17,036 nt of DNA. Source: JBECKQ01 sp040235375. GTDB taxonomy: Bacteria > Planctomycetota > Phycisphaerae > UBA1845. Every line of letters begins with the position of its first letter. Within the stretch, counting starts at the first letter, position 1. The translations under genes were made by a program, and so were the position numbers. The notes below the pieces were generated by a model. That model saw nothing but the letters and a program-made list of their open reading frames with translations. It had not been told where the DNA came from and did no database searches. Below, piece after piece: positions 7,429 through 14,508 of the stretch. The stretch lies in the NCBI GenBank assembly GCA_040235375.1, contig JBECKQ010000307.1, positions 1-17,036 of the forward strand, in the 5' to 3' direction.

Positions 7429-8970
7429 TCAGACATCCAGTCGGGCGGTCAGACTCAGATCGTGTGTGGATGCGTTCAGCCGCGATCGCAACCACGAGCG
7501 CAGCCCGTGCCGCCGCGCGGCATGGCGCTTGGCGCGGACGGCTTCGAGCACGTTCGGCGTGGTGATGCCGAAGCGTGGTTGCATGGACTCGAGAATGTAC
7601 AAGCCCTCGAGCTGATTGAGCAAGTCGTCACCGCCATTGATCGCATGTTCGTCGAAGACCGATCGGTACGGCTCATCCGTCGTCGGTTCGGTCAGCTCGA
7701 TCGGCGGGTGGAGCCGAACGACGATGCCGTCGGTGAGGCCGCGAACGAACGCGACGGGATCGTTGAACGTCAGCGGCACGACGAACGTACGCCGTCCGGT
7801 GCGCCGCGACCGCCTCACGCACTCGTCGGCGAGCAGGCGGGCCCCGGCCTTGACGCGCATCTGGTGGCCGTACCACAAGTTCGGCTGCGAACCGTCCGCG
7901 ACGATCAACATCGCCTGGCGGTCATGCGCCATCAGGCTGATCGTCCGGTCGATCGCCTCGCTCATCCGCAGACGACCGACGCCGCGGACAGGCACCACCG
8001 ATCGGCTGCGGGCCAGCTTCCTGGCCATGCCGGGGCCGTAGAAGGCATTGTTAATCCAGACGCCATGGGGGATGTGGCGAAGCGCCTCTGCGAAGAAGGC
8101 AAAGTCGAGGAAGCCGGCGCGGTGCGACGCGGCGATGATCACGTTGGCAACGGCGCGGCCCTGATCGTCGAACAGATTCCGGTTGGACTCCAGCTCCCGA
8201 CGCCCTTCGAACCGGACGACTGGACCGCTCCATCCGCGCATACGTGACAATCCGCCGGCTCGCAGCCATCCGGCCGTCGTCTGCTCGAACTCGTCCCAGC
8301 GGACCGGCTTCCAGGGCGTGACGTGTTCGACGGCGAGGTGCACAAGCGTCGGCACCAGGGTCCGCAGCAGGGCGACTTCAAGGAAGTTGGGGGCCGCGAC
8401 TTCGGTCGCCTGGGCCAGCAACTGCCGCCGCGTGTAAGCTGTGTGGCCCAGCCACGTCAACCTGCGAAATGACCCGTCGAAATTCGATTGCGGAAGGCGC
8501 AGTGTCCGGCCCCCGCTCTCGTAGTCGAACAGCCGCTCGGCCAGCTCGAGCGCAACACAGTAGAAATCGTGCAGCGAGAGCCAGTGTCGCTCCTCGTCGG
8601 CCGTGCTTGTCGCATACACGGACACGTCGTGCAGAGTAGCGTCCAATTCGGCGAGCCTGGCAAACAGATCGGCGATGACCGCAGTCTTCTGCACGCACAT
8701 TCGGCGCCGGTCGGAAACTCGTTCCACCAGTCCGCGCAGATCCTGAGCCGTGTACGCCAGGTCGTGGCGGATATGGTCCTCAATGGCCCGGCGATAGCGC
8801 ACCAGGCAGGCGTCGCGATCGGCCGAGTGTATGGGCCGGCTCCATCGCCCGTGCAGGTATGGGAGCATGGTCTGTCGCAGCCGCTCGCACAGCGCGGAGA
8901 GGTCCGTATGCCGCGGGCGCAGCGCGCATCCGGTCACGGGCGGGACTTCAACGGGTGTGGCAACTGTCAT
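7429..8970 (-). CDS. Divergent PlsC/AGPAT-like acyltransferase
   Basis: 513 residues from ATG 8970. The first ~260 residues are helical, Arg/Glu-rich and match no family I recognise. The C-terminal half looks like a glycerolipid acyltransferase: NVIIAASHRAGFLDF (276-290) at the place of motif I, VPVRGVGRL (326-334) near motif II, LIVADGSQPN (355-364) at the place of the FPEGTR motif III, VKAGARLLA (373-381), and FVVPLTFND (396-404) as motif IV. These enzymes move acyl chains onto lysophospholipid or glycerol-3-phosphate at the inner membrane. Oddities: the catalytic signature is H283-x5-D289, one residue longer than the usual H-x4-D, and motif III has Asp-Gly instead of Glu-Gly. No membrane segment is evident. 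It lies upstream of lptD on the same strand, consistent with envelope lipid work, but the substrate is unknown. An altered active site or a different acceptor is possible. Confidence 0.6.
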   Translation of the reverse strand: MTVATPVEVPPVTGCALRPRHTDLSALCERLRQTMLPYLHGRWSRPIHSADRDACLVRYRRAIEDHIRHDLAYTAQDLRGLVERVSDRRRMCVQKTAVIADLFARLAELDATLHDVSVYATSTADEERHWLSLHDFYCVALELAERLFDYESGGRTLRLPQSNFDGSFRRLTWLGHTAYTRRQLLAQATEVAAPNFLEVALLRTLVPTLVHLAVEHVTPWKPVRWDEFEQTTAGWLRAGGLSRMRGWSGPVVRFEGRRELESNRNLFDDQGRAVANVIIAASHRAGFLDFAFFAEALRHIPHGVWINNAFYGPGMARKLARSRSVVPVRGVGRLRMSEAIDRTISLMAHDRQAMLIVADGSQPNLWYGHQMRVKAGARLLADECVRRSRRTGRRTFVVPLTFNDPVAFVRGLTDGIVVRLHPPIELTEPTTDEPYRSVFDEHAINGGDDLLNQLEGLYILESMQPRFGITTPNVLEAVRAKRHAARRHGLRSWLRSRLNASTHDLSLTARLDV

Positions 8971-8971
8971 G

Positions 8972-8983
8972 GCAAGTACTTGC
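8972..8983. promoter_or_regulatory. 12-bp perfect palindrome immediately upstream of the acyltransferase start
   Basis: GCAAGTACTTGC is its own reverse complement and ends one base before the acyltransferase start codon (minus strand, 8970), where a Shine-Dalgarno would normally be. No other strong ribosome-binding site is seen for that gene. It could be an operator half-pair or chance; I found no second copy in the gap. Confidence 0.25.
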
Positions 8984-9026
8984 GCTCCGGCGGACTCGCA
9001 AGCGGATTCGGCCGCCGACGGTAGTC

Positions 9027-9056
9027 AGCATAGGTCCATGACCGGCCGACACGCAA
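9027..9056 (-). promoter_or_regulatory. Weak candidate promoter of the acyltransferase gene
   Basis: On the minus strand, TTGCGT (9056-9051), an 18-base spacer, and TATGCT (9032-9027, 4 of 6). It lies in the 184-base divergent gap between the acyltransferase and the Maf-like gene. I could not pick out a convincing promoter for the plus-strand gene in the same gap. Confidence 0.3.
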
Positions 9057-9154
9057 CCCCTCGACCGGTGGCGATCCACGCCGCTCGACGGGCGGGCGCG
9101 GTTCTTTTAGTCTGTGGGCACCCGAGCGATCGCCAAGGTAGCGAGTGCCCCGAT

Positions 9155-11098
9155 ATGGCCGCGGTGAGTCCGGACAACAATGTCGCCTCCGCAAACGCGG
9201 TGTACCTGCGGAACATGGAGACCTTGTGGCGGCACAATCCGGCATTGGCCGTTCGGATCGACGCCGTGGCCGATGCCGCTCGCCTGCCCGTGGAGCAAAC
9301 GAAATCGGGCCTGTGGACGACGGCGATCACCGGGCCCGACGGTCGCAAGGCCTATCTGCACAGCCGGTACGACCCGGAGACCGAGGCCGCACGCCTGGCC
9401 GAAGGAATCGAGACCGACGAACGCTACTGCTTCATCGTTACCGGATTTGGGCTCGGCTATCACTTGCAGGCGATCCGGCGCAAGGCCGGACCGGAGGCGG
9501 TGATCGTCGTCGCCGAGCCGAATGTCGAGCTGCTCGCCACGGCATTGGCCCGCGTGGACCTCGGCGACGTCCTCGCCGACGGGCGGTTGGTCATACTGAC
9601 CGAGGCGAGCAAGGCCGCTCTGCACGCGGCACTTCAGCCGCACATGGCGATGATGATGCTGGGAGCGCGTTTCGTTTCGCATCCGCCGTCGGAACGCACC
9701 GCCCCCGAATTCCACGCGGAGATGCGCCGGCTGATTGCGGAGTATGTCGCCTATTCGCGCATGACGCTGGTCACGCTCGTGGCGAACTCCGAGATCACGT
9801 GCCGCAACATCGCGCAGAACCTCGTGCACTACGTCTCCACGCCGTCGATCGACGTGCTGAAACGGCGCTTCGCCGGATACCCGGCGATCATCGTGTCCGC
9901 CGGTCCGTCCCTACGAAAGAACATCGACCGGCTCGCCGACGCCCGCGGCCGCGCGGTCGTCTGCGCCGTGCAGACCGTGCTGCGATCGCTGCTGGAACAC
10001 GGCATTCGCCCGGACTTCGTTACCAGCCTTGACTATCACCCGGTCAGCGGTCACTACTTCGAAGGGCTCGAAGGAGTGGACGACATTCATCTCGTGGCCG
10101 AGCCGAAGGTCACGTGGCACGTCACCGACAACTACCACGGCCCGATGTCGCTGCTCGACAACGAGTTCGCCCGCCTGATCGTTGGCGACGACCTCGCTCC
10201 GCACGATCGCCTTCCACCTGGAGCCACGGTCGCGCATCTGGCGCTGTACCTCGCCGCCTACATGGGCTGCGATCCGATCATTCTCGTCGGCCAGGACCTC
10301 GCGTACACGGGGCACGTCTACTACGTGCCCGGCGTCGAGATGCACCGCACGTGGAGAAGCGAGATCAACCGCTTCAACACGCTCGAAACGAAGGAATGGG
10401 AACGACTCGTGCGCAGCCGGAAGATGCTGCGCAAGACCGTCGATAACGCCGGCAACGAAATCTACACGGACGAGCTTCTCTTTACGTACCTCGAACAGTT
10501 TGAGAAGGACATTGCTGCCAGCGGGGCACGCGTGATCAACGCCACCGAGGGCGGCGCGCGCATCCGGGGCACCGAGGTCATGGCGCTGCACGGCGCGCTC
10601 GAGACGCACGCGCAGAGACCGATTCCGCCGGAGCGCTTCCAATACCGCCGAACCACCGTCTGGCGTGACGCGAGCAGAATGGACGCCCTGCGTCGCGAGC
10701 TGGAGGCCCGGATGACCGAGATCCGATCGCTCGAATCCGTGTGTCAGGAGATGATCCAGTTGCTCGAGAAGCTCCAGGGTCTCACGCACGATCCGGATCA
10801 GTTCAACCGCGTGCTGATTCGCGTGGACGAGCTGCGGGCGAAAATCAACGAGGAGAACCGCGCCCTGAAGATCGTGAATACTGCGTCGCAGCTCGCCGAG
10901 CTGCGGCGGTTCAGCGCCGATCGCCGGCTTGCTGCGGGCAAGGCAGAGGGCGCCGAGCGTGCGAAACGCCAGCTCAGACGCGACGTGGAATTCGTGACCG
11001 CTACGCGCGACGCGTGCCGCACGATGCTCGGCATTCTTGAGAGCGCCGTGGCCCGTGCGAAGTCGGGAATCGCAGAATCCGTCGGGAGACACGCGTGA
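9155..11098 (+). CDS. Motility-associated (Maf/DUF115, MptE-like) glycosyltransferase family protein
   Basis: 647 residues from ATG 9155. The frame stays open upstream to 8831, but that part overlaps the acyltransferase and has no family character. The N-terminal region (about 15-200) contains FIVTGFGLGYHLQ (93-105) and VVAEPN (118-123), typical of the domain preceding DUF115. The DUF115 core holds PAIIVSAGPSL (243-253), GIRPDFVTSLDYH (283-295), ILVGQDLAYTG (376-386) and VINATEGGARIRGTE (460-474). All match the conserved blocks of bacterial Maf proteins that transfer pseudaminic or legionaminic acid to flagellin. A helical, charged coiled-coil-like tail (about 505-640) follows. Known Maf proteins act in the cytoplasm before flagellin export. 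The stop overlaps the next gene's start by four bases (GTGA), so the two are almost certainly co-translated. No flagellin or nonulosonate genes are in the window, so the acceptor is unknown. Confidence 0.85.
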   Translation: MAAVSPDNNVASANAVYLRNMETLWRHNPALAVRIDAVADAARLPVEQTKSGLWTTAITGPDGRKAYLHSRYDPETEAARLAEGIETDERYCFIVTGFGLGYHLQAIRRKAGPEAVIVVAEPNVELLATALARVDLGDVLADGRLVILTEASKAALHAALQPHMAMMMLGARFVSHPPSERTAPEFHAEMRRLIAEYVAYSRMTLVTLVANSEITCRNIAQNLVHYVSTPSIDVLKRRFAGYPAIIVSAGPSLRKNIDRLADARGRAVVCAVQTVLRSLLEHGIRPDFVTSLDYHPVSGHYFEGLEGVDDIHLVAEPKVTWHVTDNYHGPMSLLDNEFARLIVGDDLAPHDRLPPGATVAHLALYLAAYMGCDPIILVGQDLAYTGHVYYVPGVEMHRTWRSEINRFNTLETKEWERLVRSRKMLRKTVDNAGNEIYTDELLFTYLEQFEKDIAASGARVINATEGGARIRGTEVMALHGALETHAQRPIPPERFQYRRTTVWRDASRMDALRRELEARMTEIRSLESVCQEMIQLLEKLQGLTHDPDQFNRVLIRVDELRAKINEENRALKIVNTASQLAELRRFSADRRLAAGKAEGAERAKRQLRRDVEFVTATRDACRTMLGILESAVARAKSGIAESVGRHA

Positions 11099-12723
11099 AG
11101 TTCATCGCGGCGTTGGATGCCGATCTCGATAACACGCCGCTGGGCACGCGCAGTCGCCTGGCGGAATTGCTCAGCGACCGGGCGGTCGTTCGTCGAACCG
11201 TGGATCGCTTGCTCCAGTGTGAGCGCCTGGCGGAAGTAATCATGCTGCATCCACCCGAGCAGGGCGACCGGCTGCGGAAGCTGCTCGGCGATGCGGCCGT
11301 GACGCTACGTGCCCGAAGTAAGCCCGCGCCCCCCTACCGCCCGCTCGTGCAGACTGCGCGGAAATGGTCGCTGGACGCCTGGCGCGGCGGGCTCGGCGGG
11401 GCCACCTCGTTCGACGAGTATACCGATACCACCCTGTTGGGATCCCTGGCGGCCGACCACGAAGCGGCCGCGGTCGTCGTGGTGCCACCGGGCGCGGCCT
11501 TGGTCGACCCCAAGCTGACCGACGCGATGATCGAGCACTTCGAGAAGACCGCCGACGAGATGCGCATGACTTTCGCCCAGGCGCCACCGGGTCTCACGCC
11601 GGTCATCTTCCAGGGCGAGCTTCTCCGCCAGCTCGCGCAGAACCACGTCCCGCCGGGCTGGACGCTGGCGTATAAGCCGGACGATCCGCAGCTCGATCTG
11701 GCCATGAAGACCTGCTGCTACCATGGCCCGCAGGCCCTGCGGCACGCGACCGGACGACTGACCGCCGATACAGGCCGCTCGCTCGAAACGATGCGGGCGA
11801 TGGTTGCAGCGGGCGTGGACGGCAGCGCCGAGTCCATCGGCCGGTGGCTGATCGATCGCGAACTGTCCGATCCCGGCCGGCTCCCGCGGGAAGTGGAGAT
11901 CGAGCTGACCACCGAAGACCCCCTGCCGGGCGCGATCACGCGGCCGCGGGGCGATCGCGTGCCGCGCCGCGGTCCATTGCACCCGGACATCGTAGACCGC
12001 CTGGCTCGCGAGTTGGCGGCCGACGACGACGCGCTGGTCGTCCTGGCCGGCCATGGCGACCCCGCAATGCACCCGGACCTTCGGGGCGTGCTCCGCCGCC
12101 TGCGCAAGCAGGGTGTTTACGGCATCGCCCTGTACACAACCGGCCAGCAGCTATCCGACGAGGCCATCGCTGCAATCGTCGAGCACCGCGTCGACACCGT
12201 GCTCTTCCAGGTGGACGCCTGGACGGCGGAAACGTACGAATGCGTAGCCGGCGGCGCTGTGCTTCGACGCGTCACCGACGCCATCGACCGGCTGGCAAAA
12301 GCGCGGGCCGCCGCCAGGCAGATCGAGCCGATTATCGTTCCGCAGATCACGAAGTGTTCCGATAACGTTGGCGAGCTCGATACGTTTTTTGACGGCTGGC
12401 TACGGGCGCAAGGCTGCGCGACGATAGGCGGATATTCCCATTTCGGCGGCCGCCTGCCCGATCGGCGGGTTGTGGACATGTCGCCCCCCAAACGGTGCCC
12501 CTGTCGCCGGATGTGGCGCCGCTGCATGGTGCTCGCCGATGGCACCGTCGCCGCCTGCGACCAGGACTACGCCGCGGACATGCCGATCGGACACCTGGGG
12601 AATCAGACACTTGCGCAGGTCTGGCGCGGCGCGGAAGCGACGAGACTGCGCGCCGCTCATGCCGCCGGTGATTGGAACGCCGGAGTGCACTGTGGCCTGT
12701 GTGCCGAGTGGCACCGCCCATGA
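11095..12723 (+). CDS. SPASM protein with degenerate radical-SAM core and nucleotidyltransferase-like N terminus (spiro-SPASM-like)
   Basis: 542 residues from GTG 11095, overlapping the Maf-like gene by four bases. Residues 1-65 (FIAALDADLDNTPLG, then a helix and VIMLHP) resemble the start of SpsF/CMP-sugar cytidylyltransferases, but the basic R-x-x-S-x-R-L-P loop is absent. From about 265 the layout is that of a radical SAM protein: VEIELTTEDPLPG, then RRGPLHPDIVDRLARELA, VVLAGHGDPAMHPDL (315-329) and a TTG strand (348-350). The CX3CX2C cluster motif expected directly after VEIELT is missing. The C terminus is a SPASM domain with C468, C470, C477, C488 (in LADGTVAACDQD), IGHLGNQTLAQVW (498-510), C533 and C536 (CGLC). 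It could bind auxiliary Fe-S clusters but not do standard SAM cleavage. From memory, spirochaete spiro-SPASM proteins share this loss. The tight overlap with the Maf gene points to a shared glycosylation role (inference). Reaction unknown. Confidence 0.7.
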   Translation: MKFIAALDADLDNTPLGTRSRLAELLSDRAVVRRTVDRLLQCERLAEVIMLHPPEQGDRLRKLLGDAAVTLRARSKPAPPYRPLVQTARKWSLDAWRGGLGGATSFDEYTDTTLLGSLAADHEAAAVVVVPPGAALVDPKLTDAMIEHFEKTADEMRMTFAQAPPGLTPVIFQGELLRQLAQNHVPPGWTLAYKPDDPQLDLAMKTCCYHGPQALRHATGRLTADTGRSLETMRAMVAAGVDGSAESIGRWLIDRELSDPGRLPREVEIELTTEDPLPGAITRPRGDRVPRRGPLHPDIVDRLARELAADDDALVVLAGHGDPAMHPDLRGVLRRLRKQGVYGIALYTTGQQLSDEAIAAIVEHRVDTVLFQVDAWTAETYECVAGGAVLRRVTDAIDRLAKARAAARQIEPIIVPQITKCSDNVGELDTFFDGWLRAQGCATIGGYSHFGGRLPDRRVVDMSPPKRCPCRRMWRRCMVLADGTVAACDQDYAADMPIGHLGNQTLAQVWRGAEATRLRAAHAAGDWNAGVHCGLCAEWHRP

Positions 12724-12750
12724 CCGCCCCTTGGCTTGCACTCGCGATGG

Positions 12751-12779
12751 TTGTGGTTGCGTGCCTGCGGGCGTAAACT
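12751..12779 (+). promoter_or_regulatory. Candidate sigma-70 promoter of the Hsp70/J-FHA pair
   Basis: TTGTGG (12751-12756), a 17-base spacer, and TAAACT (12774-12779, 4 of 6). It lies in the 99-base gap after the SPASM gene and gives a leader of about 37 bases ahead of the Hsp70 ATG. No heat-shock inverted repeat (CIRCE-type) is visible in the gap. Confidence 0.35.
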
Positions 12780-12822
12780 TCGGCCACAACATAGTCCGAC
12801 AGTTCACGGAGCACAGCTCAAA

Positions 12823-14508
12823 ATGGCTCTTCAGGACGCTCGGCCGGTGGGCATCGATCTGGGAACGACGTTCTCGGCGATCGCCTACCTGGGGCCGAAC
12901 GGCCAGCCCCGCACGATCGTCAGCGCCACGGGCAAGGAAACGACGCCGTCGGTCGTGCTCATCCGGCCGGACCGAAGCGTCATCGTAGGTGAGGACGCCC
13001 TGGCGGAGCGAAGCAACACGCCGGACCTTGTCGCGGTCAACTTCAAACGCGATATGGGCGAACGTTTTTACCGCGAGCCGGTCGGCGGGCGACAGTTCTC
13101 GCCCGAGGCGCTCTCGGCCCTGGTCCTGAAAAAGCTCGCCCGCGATGCCCGGGCCGTGCTCTCGGACGTGACCGGTGCGGTGATTACCGTTCCCGCCTAC
13201 TTCGGTGACGCCAAGCGGAAGGCCACGCAGGACGCGGGTAAGATCGCCGGGCTCAACGTGCTCGACATCATCAACGAGCCCACCGCGGCCGCCCTGGCCA
13301 ACGCGTTTCGCCAGTATCTCGCCTACGGCGGCGACCGCACCCGCCTGGAAATCGCCAGGATCGCCACGCGAGCACCATCGACGACGCTGATCTTCGACCT
13401 CGGCGGCGGCACGTTTGACGTGACCATCATTCGCATCGACAGCAACGACTTCGAGGTCGTCGCCACGGGTGGCGAAGTGCGACTCGGCGGCGTGGACTTC
13501 GATCAGCGGATCCTGAACTACTTCTGCGACGAGTTTCACCGCAGGCACGGCGTCGACCCCCGCGACACACCCGAATCGAAGGAGAAGATTCGCGCGCGGT
13601 GCGAGCAGGCGAAGATCGTGCTGTCCGACGAGATGCAGACAACCATATCCGGCGAGCACCTGGGCAGGCAGTTGACCTATCCAATCACGCGGGCGCGGTT
13701 CGATTCGATCACGGCGGACCTGCTCGCCCGGGCGCAGCTATCGACCGAAATGCTGCTCGAGGATGCCCTGCTGACCTGGGACAAGATCGACGACGTTCTG
13801 CTCGTCGGCGGCTCCAGCCGTATGCCCTGCGTGGCGCAGATGCTCGAGAAGATATCGGGCAAACAGCCGGATATGGCGATCGCGCCAGATCAGATCGTGG
13901 CCCACGGTGCGGCGATTCACGCGGCGATTCTGCAAATGGCGGATTCGGCGGCGGTTGTCGCGGCGGATCAATCCCGGCGTCTCGAGAGCCCGGCGGCGCC
14001 GCAGGAAGCGTACGCACAGCGCGAAGAGGAGCGGATGCAGGCGATCTTCGATGAACCCGTGCGCCAGGCGGCGATGTCCGTCAAAATGACCGACGTGAAC
14101 TCGCACGCCCTCGGGGTCATCGTGCGGTCGTCGCGCGAGAAACGGACCGTGAACTCCGTCATTATCCCGAAGAACACGCCGCTGCCGGCCTCACGCATCA
14201 AGGTCTTCGGCACTGAAGCGAAAAACCAGCGACAGGTGCGCATCCGCGTCGTCGAAGGCGACAGTCGCGACCCGCGCGGCTGCACGCAGATCGGCGAGTG
14301 CATGATCAAGAGCCTGCCCAAGGGCTTGCCCAAGGGGGCGCCGGTAGAAGTGAGCTTCAAATACGACAAGAGCGGCCGCATCCACGTCCGCGCCGTCGAG
14401 TTGAGCAGCCGGCTCTCGGCCGACGTCGAGCTGCATCGCGAGTATGGCTTCGAGCAGGCGGACGTCGAAAAGCTGGCCGATGCCGTGGCGGAAATCGATG
14501 TCGAATAA
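12823..14508 (+). CDS. Hsp70-family chaperone (DnaK-like, lidless)
   Basis: 561 residues from ATG 12823, with GGAG at 12808-12811 ahead of it. The frame is open 29 codons further upstream but without family similarity. The ATPase domain is complete: phosphate-1 loop VGIDLGTTFSAIAYL (9-23), FKRDMG (74-79), INEPTAAALANAF (150-162), phosphate-2 IFDLGGGTFDVT (190-201), GGEVRLGGVDFD (216-227) and adenosine motif LLVGGSSRMP (326-335). Residues about 160-187 carry a small insertion (QYLAYGGDRTRLEI region). Between the ATPase and substrate domains an Ala/Glu/Gln-rich stretch (about 372-418) replaces the usual short linker; the LLLDVTPLSLG-type linker appears as KMTDVNSHALGVIV. The beta-sandwich is recognisable (LPKGAPVEVSFKYDKSG), but the protein stops soon after, so the helical lid is missing (E. 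coli DnaK is 638 residues). It overlaps the J-like/FHA gene by 11 bases and is probably its dedicated partner, not the housekeeping DnaK. Confidence 0.9.
   Translation: MALQDARPVGIDLGTTFSAIAYLGPNGQPRTIVSATGKETTPSVVLIRPDRSVIVGEDALAERSNTPDLVAVNFKRDMGERFYREPVGGRQFSPEALSALVLKKLARDARAVLSDVTGAVITVPAYFGDAKRKATQDAGKIAGLNVLDIINEPTAAALANAFRQYLAYGGDRTRLEIARIATRAPSTTLIFDLGGGTFDVTIIRIDSNDFEVVATGGEVRLGGVDFDQRILNYFCDEFHRRHGVDPRDTPESKEKIRARCEQAKIVLSDEMQTTISGEHLGRQLTYPITRARFDSITADLLARAQLSTEMLLEDALLTWDKIDDVLLVGGSSRMPCVAQMLEKISGKQPDMAIAPDQIVAHGAAIHAAILQMADSAAVVAADQSRRLESPAAPQEAYAQREEERMQAIFDEPVRQAAMSVKMTDVNSHALGVIVRSSREKRTVNSVIIPKNTPLPASRIKVFGTEAKNQRQVRIRVVEGDSRDPRGCTQIGECMIKSLPKGLPKGAPVEVSFKYDKSGRIHVRAVELSSRLSADVELHREYGFEQADVEKLADAVAEIDVE

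Noticed and set aside
8831..9154. Upstream extension of the Maf-like gene
   Set aside because: It overlaps the start of the opposite-strand acyltransferase, and its residues are Arg/Ser/Ala-rich with no family similarity.
9911..11092. 393-codon minus-strand open frame
   Set aside because: It is antisense to the Maf-like gene, whose product has clear DUF115 motifs; the translation has no family features.
12736..12822. Upstream extension of the Hsp70 gene
   Set aside because: It would cover the candidate promoter and Shine-Dalgarno, and Hsp70 proteins begin a few residues before VGIDLGTT.
12400..13659. 419-codon minus-strand open frame spanning two genes
   Set aside because: It is antisense to the SPASM C terminus and the Hsp70 ATPase domain, both clearly real. 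It is a composition artefact.
14315..14336. Small tandem duplication TGCCCAAGGG in the Hsp70 gene
   Set aside because: It encodes the LPKGLPKG variant of the conserved loop before the PxEV strand and is too short to be more than a codon-level repeat.
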